Assembly (NCBI GenBank): GCA_947565265.1
Contig: CANOFK010000038.1
Location: 1-8,127 of the forward strand
Source of the DNA: an uncultured Clostridia bacterium
GTDB lineage: Bacteria > Bacillota > Clostridia > Oscillospirales > Acutalibacteraceae
Reading direction: 5' to 3'
DNA: 8,127 bases
The notes under the pieces are model-generated. The model was given only the letters and a program-made list of their open reading frames with translations. It did not search any database and was not told where the DNA came from. A program made the position numbers and the translations under genes. The stretch's first letter is position 1. The number at the start of each line of letters is the position of its first letter. Below, in pieces: positions 1-6,089 of the stretch.

Positions 1-36
1 CCTAGGGGGCTTTCTTATAAAGAAAGCCCCCTAAGG
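1..36 (-). terminator. Strong hairpin, probable terminator of the symporter/alpha-galactosidase operon
   Basis: Bases 3-16 pair perfectly with 20-33 (14 bp), leaving a 3-base ATA loop. Two further G-C pairs form at the base if A34 is bulged. The hairpin lies 34 bases beyond the stop codon of the last gene of the operon. A T tract after the stem on the minus strand would fall outside the window, so the terminator call rests on position and stem strength. A hairpin shared with a convergent gene to the left is also possible. Confidence 0.6.
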
Positions 37-69
37 TATTGTTCCCCGCCGCCGGCCGGGCTTACAGCC

Positions 70-273
70 TTAACGGAACAGGGTGCACTGCCCGCTTTCC
101 CGGAAGTAACGGATACACCTTTCAATAGCCTCCCTGGGCACGTTAAAGTAGCGGGCCAGGCAGGCAATGCACAGAAAATCCTCCGCGCCCCGGTCCACCA
201 GCTTTTTGTAGATAGCCCGGTCGTCCAGCCCCAAGCCGGCGCCGCACTGGCGGCAGGTGATGTAGTTGGCCAC
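70..273 (-). CDS. Small Cys-rich putative zinc-ribbon protein, function unknown
   Basis: A 67-residue protein that I cannot name. It has two CxxC pairs, C7-R-Q-C10 and C35-I-A-C38, suggesting one zinc site, plus C53 and C63. The part after the second pair (about residues 40-60) looks helical, and the C-terminus is GQCTLFR. The start codon is GTG at 271-273, one base past the TAA stop (275-277) of the alpha-galactosidase gene. There is only a weak AAGG-like ribosome site, so translation is probably coupled to the upstream gene. No signal peptide or membrane segment is seen. The fold is inferred from cysteine spacing. A regulatory or metal-binding role is possible but not shown, and the link to sugar use is by position only. 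Confidence 0.75.
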   Translation of the reverse strand: MANYITCRQCGAGLGLDDRAIYKKLVDRGAEDFLCIACLARYFNVPREAIERCIRYFRESGQCTLFR

Positions 274-274
274 C

Positions 275-1432
275 TTAGCGGGCCTTGGCCACTTTGGCCC
301 GCAGCATCACACAGTCATGGGGGTCTACCTTCGCCACATAGCGCTCGGTAAACAGGCCCTCGTCCTGGTGGGTCCAGCAGTTGTACATCTCCAGGCCAAT
401 GCCCGCGGCAGCCGGAATACCCATATCCCAGAAGGGCAGGTTGATCTCCGCCCTGGCGTCGCCCAGGTTGAACATACCAATCGCCAGGCTGCCGTCGCTC
501 ATGGGCTTGACCAGGGACATCAGCGCAGCCGGGTCAGCGCCAGGCACCACATAGGGACCCCGGCACTCAATATCCTGGTTGATGGCGATGATATCCGGGT
601 TGGTCAGCGTTTCTTTGGTGTAGTCGCTCATTTTGCGGATATCGCAGCCGATCATCAGGGGGGAGTTCATAATGGCCCACAGGGAGAAATGGGTTCGGTA
701 CTCCACGTCATTGCAGCCGCCCAACACGCTGGCAATAAACTCATTGTTACTGCCCCCGTGCATCCCCACCACCAGCATATCAATGTCATTGTGGCAGAAG
801 GGGCCGGAGAACGCGGTCTTGTCCATCTGGGACAGGGCCAGGTTTTTGATAGACGCCCAGTTGTCCTGGATGTCGCCGGTAGAGCGGAACATCTGGGCCC
901 CGCTGCCCTGGATCCAGCTCCACACATCGTCATGGCCCCAGTTGCAGGCAGAGAACAGGATATCCCGCCCGCAGTTGCGCAGGGCCAGGCTCATACGCTT
1001 ATACAGCATTTCGCCGTCCATATGCCGGGGCTTGTAGCAGTTGTCGTATTTCAGGTAATCCACACCCCAACTGGCAAAGGTGGCAGCGTCCTGGAACTCA
1101 TGCTCAAAGCTGCCGGGGTACCCCGCGCAGGTATGGGTGCCGTCGCAGGAATACATACCAAACTTCAGCCCCTTGCTGTGCACGTAGTCGGCCACGGCCT
1201 TCATGCCGTTGGGGAACTTCTCCGGGTCAGGCACCAGTTCGCCCTGCCCGTTGCGCTGTTTCAGGCTCCAGCAGTCGTCAATGACCACATACTCGTACCC
1301 AGCGTCCCGCAACCCGGTGCTTACCATGGCGTCCGCGGTTTCCCGAATCAGCCCATCGTTGATGTTCCAGGTAAAGGTATTCCAGGAGTTCCACCCCATA
1401 GGCGGGGTCATGCCTAAGTATTTGTCCTGCAT
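275..1432 (-). CDS. Alpha-galactosidase, glycoside hydrolase family GH27, cytoplasmic
   Basis: A 385-residue protein that should hydrolyse terminal alpha-linked galactose with retention of configuration. The N-terminus has the GH27 opening TPPMGWNSWNTF (residues 9-20). The paired Asp of IDDCW is at 52-53, and CAGYPGS is at 102-108. The nucleophile is D130 in YLKYDNC and the predicted acid/base is D187 in FRSTGDI, both at the family's usual places. The (beta/alpha)8 barrel spans roughly 5-290, followed by a beta-sandwich C-terminal domain to about 380. There is no signal peptide, so the substrate must be imported, presumably by the symporter encoded 66 bases upstream. ATG at 1430-1432 is preceded by a GAGG-containing site. 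The usual CEW motif reads C163-N-W-G, which may affect recognition at the sugar C2 position. Beta-L-arabinopyranosidase activity, known in some GH27 members, is a less likely alternative. Confidence 0.93.
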   Translation of the reverse strand: MQDKYLGMTPPMGWNSWNTFTWNINDGLIRETADAMVSTGLRDAGYEYVVIDDCWSLKQRNGQGELVPDPEKFPNGMKAVADYVHSKGLKFGMYSCDGTHTCAGYPGSFEHEFQDAATFASWGVDYLKYDNCYKPRHMDGEMLYKRMSLALRNCGRDILFSACNWGHDDVWSWIQGSGAQMFRSTGDIQDNWASIKNLALSQMDKTAFSGPFCHNDIDMLVVGMHGGSNNEFIASVLGGCNDVEYRTHFSLWAIMNSPLMIGCDIRKMSDYTKETLTNPDIIAINQDIECRGPYVVPGADPAALMSLVKPMSDGSLAIGMFNLGDARAEINLPFWDMGIPAAAGIGLEMYNCWTHQDEGLFTERYVAKVDPHDCVMLRAKVAKAR

Positions 1433-1498
1433 CTCTTATCCTCGCTCTCAAATTATTTGCCGTGCTTACGGCCATTGTATGCCTTTATGCCATAAAAG

Positions 1499-3031
1499 TC
1501 AAGGGCTTTTTCGCGCCTTATGCCCTCCGTCCGCCGGGGAGCCGGCGGCCTGCACAAACCCCTCCTGGGCCTCCCAGCCAGGCCACCGAAAGGCGGCGGC
1601 CAGCTTACTGCCAGCAAAGCAGAGCGCAAAGCTTACCACCATGGCCAGGCAGGCAAACAAGGGCCCGTCCGGGGTGGTGAACCCGGAGGCCGCCGCGGGC
1701 AGAAAGGCCGTTAAAAAGCCTCCCAGCATCCCGGCCCAGGCCCCTGTACGGTTGACGCCCTTCCAGTACAGCGACAGCAGGTAGGGGGCCAGGAAAGACC
1801 CGGAGATGATCCCCCAGGAATAGGACATCATTTCCAAAATCGGCGTAGGGTAGTTGGCAATAAAGTAGCTGAGCACCACAAACACCAGGCACAGGATCCG
1901 GGTGAGGGCCGTAAGGTTCTGGTCGTCCATTTTTTTACCCCCTTTGTCCAGCAGGGGCTTGACCAGATCCATAGACACCGTCGAGCAGGCTGTCAGGGTG
2001 ATGCTGGACAGGGTAGACACGGAGGCGGAAATCAGCAGCACTAGAATCACGCCGATCAGCAGGTTGGGCAGCCCGGCCGTGTCCAACATCAGGGGGACCA
2101 GGAAGTCCTTGCCGCCCTCCGGCATGGCGTCGCCGAAAAACAGGTGGGAAAAGGACCCGATAAAGTACCCGCCCCCGGCCACCAGCAGGGCAAACACGGT
2201 GGAGATCACCGTACCCCGCCTGACCTCCCGGCTGTCCCGGATGCCATAATACTTGTGCACCATCTGGGGCAGGCCCCAGGTACCAAAGCTGGTCATCAGG
2301 ATGGTAGACACCAGGGCCAGCGCCGCCTTGCCGGAGAGGGGGGCCATCTCATGGGCGCGCATATATGCCGCCATCCTGCCCATGCCTGCACTAAGCCCGC
2401 CTACCTGGGGGGAGAGCACCACCAGCACAATCAGCGCGGACACCCCCACCATCATCACAAAGCCCTGTACAAAGTCCGCCTTCAGGGTGGCAATATACCC
2501 GCCCAGCACCAGCAGCAGGGCCGAGGCAATGGCAATCATGATCATGCAGACCTGCTCGTTAATGCCCAGGATCACCGAACACACGCTGGTAAGCCCCTTG
2601 TACACAGAGGCCGAGTAGGGGATCAGGAACAGGAAGATCACCACACAGGCAAAAAGCCGCATGGCCGGGCTGCCAAAGCGTTTTTCGAAAAGCTGGGGCA
2701 TGGACTTGATGTCGAATTGCCGGGTAACGGCGCGGGTGCGGTTGGCCAGCACCAGCCAGGCCAGCAACGAACCGAATACCGCGTTGCCAATGCCCACCAG
2801 CACGCTCCACAGGCCGTAGCTCCAGCCGGAGCCGCCGGAATAGCCGATGAACATAACGGCCGAAAAATAGGCAGTACCGTAAGAAAGGGCAGAGATCCAC
2901 GCCCCGGCACTGCGGCCGCCTACCGTAAAGGCAGCCATATCGCTGCCCTTGCGGGAATAGAGGATCCCCACCGCCAGCATAAAAATGGCATAGATACCGA
3001 TCACGAGCCAGATGGTAAGCTGTTTGTCCAT
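1499..3031 (-). CDS. Sodium:solute symporter (SSS family)
   Basis: A 510-residue polytopic membrane protein of the SSS family (PutP/PanF/SGLT type), which couples Na+ entry to solute uptake. Family features include FTVGGR (residues 35-40) and the following SALSYGTAYFSAVMFIG stretch, FGTWGLPQMVHKYYGIRD (about 249-266) and SASVSTLSS (335-343), which corresponds to the Ser/Thr-rich Na+-site helix. About 13 hydrophobic segments can be counted. The last 30 residues form a hydrophilic, probably cytoplasmic, tail. A clear GAGGAG ribosome site precedes the ATG by 8 bases, and a promoter lies at 3079-3107. Co-transcription with a cytoplasmic GH27 alpha-galactosidase suggests a galactoside or galactosyl-compound substrate. 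That is inference, because SSS proteins also carry amino acids, vitamins and organic acids, and sequence alone does not settle the substrate. Confidence 0.92.
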   Translation of the reverse strand: MDKQLTIWLVIGIYAIFMLAVGILYSRKGSDMAAFTVGGRSAGAWISALSYGTAYFSAVMFIGYSGGSGWSYGLWSVLVGIGNAVFGSLLAWLVLANRTRAVTRQFDIKSMPQLFEKRFGSPAMRLFACVVIFLFLIPYSASVYKGLTSVCSVILGINEQVCMIMIAIASALLLVLGGYIATLKADFVQGFVMMVGVSALIVLVVLSPQVGGLSAGMGRMAAYMRAHEMAPLSGKAALALVSTILMTSFGTWGLPQMVHKYYGIRDSREVRRGTVISTVFALLVAGGGYFIGSFSHLFFGDAMPEGGKDFLVPLMLDTAGLPNLLIGVILVLLISASVSTLSSITLTACSTVSMDLVKPLLDKGGKKMDDQNLTALTRILCLVFVVLSYFIANYPTPILEMMSYSWGIISGSFLAPYLLSLYWKGVNRTGAWAGMLGGFLTAFLPAAASGFTTPDGPLFACLAMVVSFALCFAGSKLAAAFRWPGWEAQEGFVQAAGSPADGGHKARKSP

Positions 3032-3078
3032 AAAAAGCGCTCCTCAACAATTTGGTATGATAGCAGATAACAGTAATC

Positions 3079-3107
3079 ATTATATCGCAAAATGGGGAAA
3101 AGCGCAA
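3079..3107 (-). promoter_or_regulatory. Predicted sigma-A promoter of the symporter/alpha-galactosidase operon
   Basis: On the minus strand a perfect TATAAT (3079-3084) lies 17 bases downstream of TTGCGC (3102-3107), which matches the first half of a -35 box only. Transcription should start near 3072, about 40 bases before the start codon at 3031. The weak -35 is compatible with activation by a regulator binding upstream, but no regulator gene is present in the window. Confidence 0.65.
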
Positions 3108-3117
3108 GAAAAACATA

Positions 3118-3141
3118 GTTTCCTGCAAAAAACAGGGAAAC
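3118..3141. other. Imperfect inverted repeat upstream of the operon promoter, possible operator
   Basis: GTTTCCTG (3118-3125) and CAGGGAAAC (3133-3141) are complementary apart from one extra base, with a 7-base A-rich spacer. The centre is roughly 55-60 bases upstream of the predicted start site of the symporter operon, a usual place for an activator site. As an RNA hairpin it is weak. A regulator site is a guess from position and symmetry. Confidence 0.3.
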
Positions 3142-3188
3142 CAGCCCCCTATAGCAGGCTAGTTCTTAGAAATCCCACCACCCTTTGC

Positions 3189-3210
3189 CAGGAGCGGCCG
3201 GGCGCTCCTG
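3189..3210. other. Perfect 8-bp inverted repeat between two operons
   Basis: CAGGAGCG (3189-3196) and CGCTCCTG (3203-3210) are exact reverse complements around GCCGGG. Neither side has a T tract, so it is not a canonical terminator. It lies downstream of the terminator at 3226-3264 and well upstream of the symporter promoter. It may be a back-up hairpin or a protein site. Nothing else is evident between 3142 and 3225. Confidence 0.45.
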
Positions 3211-3225
3211 CAAACGGAGGGCGGC

Positions 3226-3264
3226 AAAAAAGCGCGCCCAGGCCCAGGGCCGCCGGCGCGCTTT
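3226..3264 (-). terminator. Intrinsic terminator of the oadB operon
   Basis: On the minus strand AGCGCGCC (3262-3255) pairs with GGCGCGCT (3238-3231), extendable by A-T pairs at the base, and is followed directly by a run of T (3231-3226). It lies 26 bases after the stop codon of the small OadB-motif protein gene and closes that two-gene unit before the symporter promoter. Confidence 0.85.
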
Positions 3265-3289
3265 CCCTATCCACTTAACCGCAGCAGGC

Positions 3290-3499
3290 TCAGGGGCGCC
3301 CGTTGCCCATGCGGCCCAACAGCGCCACAATCATGGCAATCAGCCCGATCACCACAAAGATGCCCAGCATCCCGTTGCCCATAATGCGCAGGGCCTCGGC
3401 CAGGTCAGCGGGCAGGCTGCCCCCAACAAAAACACTGGTAAGGCCGTCCGCACCGCCAATGGTCCCAACCGAAACATCCAGTAATTGCTTGCATACCAT
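3290..3499 (-). CDS. Small single-span membrane protein carrying the OadB signature motif
   Basis: A 69-residue protein. Residues 12-25, G-T-I-G-G-A-D-G-L-T-S-V-F-V, match the beta-subunit signature at residues 140-153 of the adjacent OadB at 9 of 14 positions. The match includes the Asp that in characterised beta subunits is essential for Na+ transport (Asp203 in Klebsiella). A single hydrophobic helix spans about residues 41-62, and the tail is short and basic. The start codon has a strong GGAGGAGGG ribosome site within the 15-base gap after oadB, so the two are surely co-transcribed. The protein is too short to be a decarboxylase gamma/delta subunit of the usual kind and has no biotin-carrier motif. 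It may be an accessory or regulatory subunit of the Na+ pump, or a vestige of a duplicated beta subunit. Similar short proteins may already be in databases under decarboxylase names. The function is inference. Confidence 0.8.
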   Translation of the reverse strand: MVCKQLLDVSVGTIGGADGLTSVFVGGSLPADLAEALRIMGNGMLGIFVVIGLIAMIVALLGRMGNGRP

Positions 3500-3514
3500 A
3501 ACGCCCTCCTCCTC

Positions 3515-4642
3515 TCACATGAAAAATCCCAGCACAATGCCGCCAGCCACCGCCGAGGCGATCTGCCCGGACACATTGGCGCCCACCGCGTGCATCAGCA
3601 GGTGGTTCTGGTTGTCCTCCGCTATCCCCATCTTTTCCACCACCCGGGCGGACATAGGGAACGCCGAAATGCCCGCCGCGCCGATCATGGGGTTGATCTT
3701 GTTCTTGCTGAACAGGTTCAGCAGCTTGGCAAACAGTACGCCGCCCACCGTGTCAAAGATAAAGGCGAACAGCCCCAGGGCCATGATCATCAGGGTTTCC
3801 ACGGTCACAAACCGCTCTGCCTGCATGGAGAAAGAGATCGTGATACCCAGCAACAGCGTCACCAGGTTGGCCAGGTCGTTCTGGGCTGTTTCCGAGAGCC
3901 GGTTAAGCACCCCGCACTCCCGTATCAGGTTGCCGAACATCAAAAAGCCAACCAGGCTTACCGAGGCCGGCGCCACCAGCCCGGCCACAATGGTGACGAT
4001 GATCGGGAACAGGATCCGGGTGGTTTTGCTCACGGCATTTGGCCGGTATTCCATGCGGATGCAGCGCTCCTTCCGGGTGGTCACCAGCTTGATGGCCATC
4101 GGCTGGATAATGGGCACCAGGGCCATATAGGAGTATGCCGCCACCGCAATGGGCCCGATATAGCTGGAGCGGAGCACCTGGCTTACCAAAATGGAAGTAG
4201 GCCCGTCCGCCGCGCCAATAATGCCGATGCTGGCCGCATCCCGGATATCGAACCCCAGCACCACTGCCACCACAATGGTGAGGAAGATGCCAAACTGCGC
4301 TGCCGCCCCAAATAAAAACATCTTGGGGTTGGAGAGCAGGGGCCCAAAGTCGATCATGGCCCCAATGCCGATAAACAGCAGCAGGGGGAACGCCTCCGAC
4401 GCCTCAATGCCCGTTTCAAATAGCCACTGGATGATACCCTGGGTTTCCCCCACGCCCTGCATGGTCTGGTTCAGCACGCCGGAGAGGGGCAGGTTCACCA
4501 AAATAGCCCCAAAACCCATAGGCAGCAAAAGGGCCGGCTCGTAGTCCTTCTTAATCGCCAGCCAGATCAGCACCGCCCCTACCAGGTACATCACGGCCTG
4601 CTGCCAGGTAACGGACAACAGGCCCTCCCACAGAAATTCCAT
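3515..4642 (-). CDS. oadB: Na+-translocating decarboxylase beta subunit (OadB/MmdB/GcdB family)
   Basis: A 375-residue polytopic membrane protein, full length for the family. In Na+-pumping biotin-dependent decarboxylases the beta subunit decarboxylates carboxybiotin and moves Na+ out of the cell. Signatures seen are IGIGAMIDFGPLLSNP (residues 91-106), IGIIGAADGPTSILVS (139-154, containing the Na+-site Asp at 146), INPMIGAAGISAFPMSARVV (316-335) and the C-terminal HAVGANVSGQIASAVAGG (351-368). The start is set by a GAGGAAGAGG ribosome site 5' of the ATG. The gene is preceded by a leader of about 220 bases with a terminator. No alpha subunit (carboxyltransferase) or biotin carrier is encoded in the window. 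The substrate (oxaloacetate, methylmalonyl-CoA, glutaconyl-CoA or malonate) therefore cannot be assigned, and oadB is a family-level symbol only. Confidence 0.93.
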   Translation of the reverse strand: MEFLWEGLLSVTWQQAVMYLVGAVLIWLAIKKDYEPALLLPMGFGAILVNLPLSGVLNQTMQGVGETQGIIQWLFETGIEASEAFPLLLFIGIGAMIDFGPLLSNPKMFLFGAAAQFGIFLTIVVAVVLGFDIRDAASIGIIGAADGPTSILVSQVLRSSYIGPIAVAAYSYMALVPIIQPMAIKLVTTRKERCIRMEYRPNAVSKTTRILFPIIVTIVAGLVAPASVSLVGFLMFGNLIRECGVLNRLSETAQNDLANLVTLLLGITISFSMQAERFVTVETLMIMALGLFAFIFDTVGGVLFAKLLNLFSKNKINPMIGAAGISAFPMSARVVEKMGIAEDNQNHLLMHAVGANVSGQIASAVAGGIVLGFFM

Positions 4643-4862
4643 TTGCCTCTTCCTCTCTTTTTTGCATTTTAGTGTTTTGGTATGGGGTTAGTATGCCCCA
4701 AACCCCACTGTATAAAAAACAGACCTGCGCCGCTGGGCATAAAGCCACAGCCGCACAGGTCTGGTCGTTTCAAGCTAAACCAGGGCAGGGCCGCCTACCC
4801 ATGATTGTTGGCCTAGCTGCTGCCGCAGTCCACCTGCGCACAGCCGACTACTCCCCCATAAC
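4643..4862 (-). promoter_or_regulatory. Structured 5' leader of oadB, candidate riboswitch/attenuator
   Basis: Between the predicted start site (about 4862) and oadB lie about 220 bases of leader. Near its 5' end is GGGGGAGTAG (4857-4848), which resembles the conserved first loop (GGGGAGUAG) of the yybP-ykoY Mn2+ riboswitch family. Then come CTGC-GGCA-GCAG, a 7-bp stem GGGTAGG/CCTGCCC with a CGGC loop (4800-4783), and CTGGTT/GACCAG, which overlaps the 5' arm of the terminator at 4714-4763. The early segment GCGCAGGT (4839-4832) copies the terminator's 3' arm and could pair with its 5' arm ACCTGTGC as an antiterminator. A last hairpin (TGGGGTT/AACCCCA, 4707-4683) precedes the ribosome site. 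An attenuator is well supported. The yybP-ykoY assignment is weak because I could not draw a good P1 helix. Since the gene is a Na+ pump, a Na+-sensing class or a new class is also possible. Confidence 0.55.
4714..4763 (-). terminator. Intrinsic terminator inside the oadB leader
   Basis: On the minus strand CAGACCTGTGC (4763-4753) pairs with GCGCAGGTCTG (4730-4720), 11 bp with one G-T wobble, followed by six T (4719-4714). It lies 71 bases upstream of the oadB start codon and downstream of the promoter at 4869-4897. It can therefore attenuate oadB and also stop transcripts arriving from the efp/CD1247-like unit. Confidence 0.88.
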
Positions 4863-4868
4863 GGAGAT

Positions 4869-4897
4869 ATTCTACCATTTTCTGCCCGGTTTGTCAA
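4869..4897 (-). promoter_or_regulatory. Near-consensus sigma-A promoter of the oadB leader
   Basis: On the minus strand TTGACA (4897-4892, perfect) is followed after 17 bases by TAGAAT (4874-4869, one mismatch). It begins 31 bases past the stop codon of the CD1247-like gene. Transcription should start near 4862. Such a strong promoter ahead of a terminator-bearing leader fits control by attenuation rather than at initiation. Confidence 0.85.
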
Positions 4898-4928
4898 GAC
4901 AGACTTTGCACCGAGGGGCCACAGCAGG

Positions 4929-5435
4929 TTATTCCTCGCTGCTCTCCTCGCCGGCGCTTTCCCCCTCTTCCTCCTCGAAGTCGTCCTCGTCATCGAAGTC
5001 AAATTCCAGGGTTTCGCCACAGTTGGGGCAGAGCATCTGCTCCTCGGCCAACATCTCCTCGGTCAGCTCAATATTTTCCCCGCAGTTGGGGCAAATGGCC
5101 TCAAATATGGCCTCATGATGGTGATGGCAGCCACAGCCTTCCCCACCGCCGTGATGGTGGCAGCCGCAGCCCTCCCCCTCGTCATGGTGGTGGCACCCGC
5201 AGTCCTCGTCGTCCAACCCGTAATACTCTTCTTCCAGGTCGCCTAGGTCCCGGTCTACCTCATCCACCTGCTCGGCCAACTCGCTCAGTTCGTCCTCCAG
5301 TTCATCCACTGTGGTGCTCAACTCAGACAGCAACTCAGCCATAGCGTGGAACAGCTTGGTTTCTTTGGCGTTGGTGTCCAGTTCCATGCCGTCCATCATG
5401 CCCCTGATATAGGATGCCCGCTCACTATTTGTCAT
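4929..5435 (-). CDS. CD1247-like coiled-coil/zinc-ribbon protein with a Cys/His-rich triple repeat
   Basis: A 168-residue, very acidic protein. Residues 1-30 resemble the start of the CD1247 N-terminal-domain family of Clostridia (ASYIRGMMDGMELD, then KETKLFHAMAELL). Residues 35-72 form a Glu/Asp/Leu-rich coiled coil. The C-terminal part has a zinc ribbon with CPNC at 115-118 and 136-139, then an acidic tail. Between coiled coil and ribbon is an insertion of three CGCHHH units (residues 79-107) spaced 11 residues apart, which looks like a metal-binding strip. No signal peptide or membrane segment is seen. The start has a GAGGT ribosome site 6 bases before the ATG, 54 bases after efp, so it is probably co-transcribed with efp. 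The function of the family is unknown to me. A metal-buffering or metal-sensing role is inference. Confidence 0.85.
   Translation of the reverse strand: MTNSERASYIRGMMDGMELDTNAKETKLFHAMAELLSELSTTVDELEDELSELAEQVDEVDRDLGDLEEEYYGLDDEDCGCHHHDEGEGCGCHHHGGGEGCGCHHHHEAIFEAICPNCGENIELTEEMLAEEQMLCPNCGETLEFDFDDEDDFEEEEGESAGEESSEE
5115..5201 (-). repeat. 33-base in-frame tandem repeat encoding CGCHHH units
   Basis: Two full units of 33 bases (5201-5169 and 5168-5136) and a partial third (5135-5115) encode CGCHHH-DEGEG, CGCHHH-GGGEG and CGCHHHH. Codons differ between units (CAC/CAT, GGG/GGC, TGC/TGT), so the copies are not a very recent duplication and the protein sequence seems to be kept. Confidence 0.8.
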
Positions 5436-5489
5436 AATTATACCTCATTCTTTCTGTTTTCAGCCTAATGCTTATCATGCCCTGTCCGC

Positions 5490-6047
5490 TCAGGCGCGCT
5501 CCATATACTCGCCCGTGCGGGTGTCAATGCGCACCATTTCGCCCTCGTTGATGAACAGCGGCACCCGGATCTCCGCGCCGGTTTCCAGCGTAGCGGGTTT
5601 CAGGGTGTTGGTCGCCGTGTCGCCCTTCACACCGGGCTCGGTCTTGCTGATCTCCAGTTCCACAAAGTTGGGGGGCTCTACGCCAAACACATTGCCCTTG
5701 TAAGACAGCACCTTGCACTCCATGTTTTCCTTCACAAACTTAAAGTTGTCAGAAAGCTCCGACTTGTTGATCGGGATCTGCTCATAGCTTTCCGTATCCA
5801 TAAAGTAGTACAGGTCGCCGTCGCTGTACAGGTACTGCATATCCTTGCGCTCAATAAACGCGGTGGGGAATTTGTCGCTGGGGTTGAACGTCCGCTCGGT
5901 CACTGCCCCGGAGATCACATTGCGGATCTTCGTGCGCACAAAGGCCGCGCCCTTGCCCGGCTTTACGTGCTGGAACTCAATGATGGAGAACACGTTCCCA
6001 TCTATCTCAAAGGTTACGCCGTTCCTGAAATCGCCTGCCGTTACCAT
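5490..6047 (-). CDS. efp: Translation elongation factor P
   Basis: A 185-residue protein, the usual length. EF-P binds between the P and E sites and helps ribosomes stalled at consecutive prolines. The N-terminal KOW-like domain (about 1-62) has the loop [10 protein letters not shown] with the tip lysine K32, the residue that is modified in many bacteria. Two OB-type domains follow, ending in the typical RTGEYMERA. The reading frame is open for 11 further codons upstream, but GGGAGG lies 7 bases before the ATG at 6045-6047, and the protein then begins [10 protein letters not shown] as in the family. The promoter is at 6090-6118. The gene follows an Xaa-Pro-type peptidase gene, a common arrangement in Firmicutes (yqhT-efp in Bacillus). 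No known EF-P-modifying enzyme is encoded here. Confidence 0.97.
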   Translation of the reverse strand: MVTAGDFRNGVTFEIDGNVFSIIEFQHVKPGKGAAFVRTKIRNVISGAVTERTFNPSDKFPTAFIERKDMQYLYSDGDLYYFMDTESYEQIPINKSELSDNFKFVKENMECKVLSYKGNVFGVEPPNFVELEISKTEPGVKGDTATNTLKPATLETGAEIRVPLFINEGEMVRIDTRTGEYMERA

Positions 6048-6089
6048 AAAAAAACCTCCCAAATATTCTTGCCTGCTCATTCTCTCTTT

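Noticed and set aside
266..1417. Long plus-strand open frame (383 codons) across the alpha-galactosidase gene
   Set aside because: It is the antisense of a convincing GH27 gene. Its translation is His/Gly/Val-rich without domain features and no ribosome site supports it.
2144..3070. Plus-strand open frame of 308 codons opposite the symporter
   Set aside because: It is a shadow of a GC-rich membrane protein gene. The product is rich in His/Gln/Gly repeats typical of antisense reading, with no recognisable family.
3303..4315. Two overlapping plus-strand open frames of about 275 codons opposite oadB
   Set aside because: They overlap each other and the clear OadB frame, and neither shows motifs.
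4551..4748. 65-codon minus-strand frame overlapping the oadB leader and 5' end
   Set aside because: It covers the terminator stem and is out of frame with oadB. It could only be a leader peptide, and it has no good ribosome site and no run of regulatory codons.
5115..5201. CRISPR-like short repeats
   Set aside because: The 33-base periodicity is coding (CGCHHH units), with only two and a half degenerate copies and no spacers.
6048..6080. Upstream start giving EF-P an 11-residue N-terminal extension
   Set aside because: The GGGAGG ribosome site lies inside the extension, 7 bases before the internal ATG, and family members begin at that Met.
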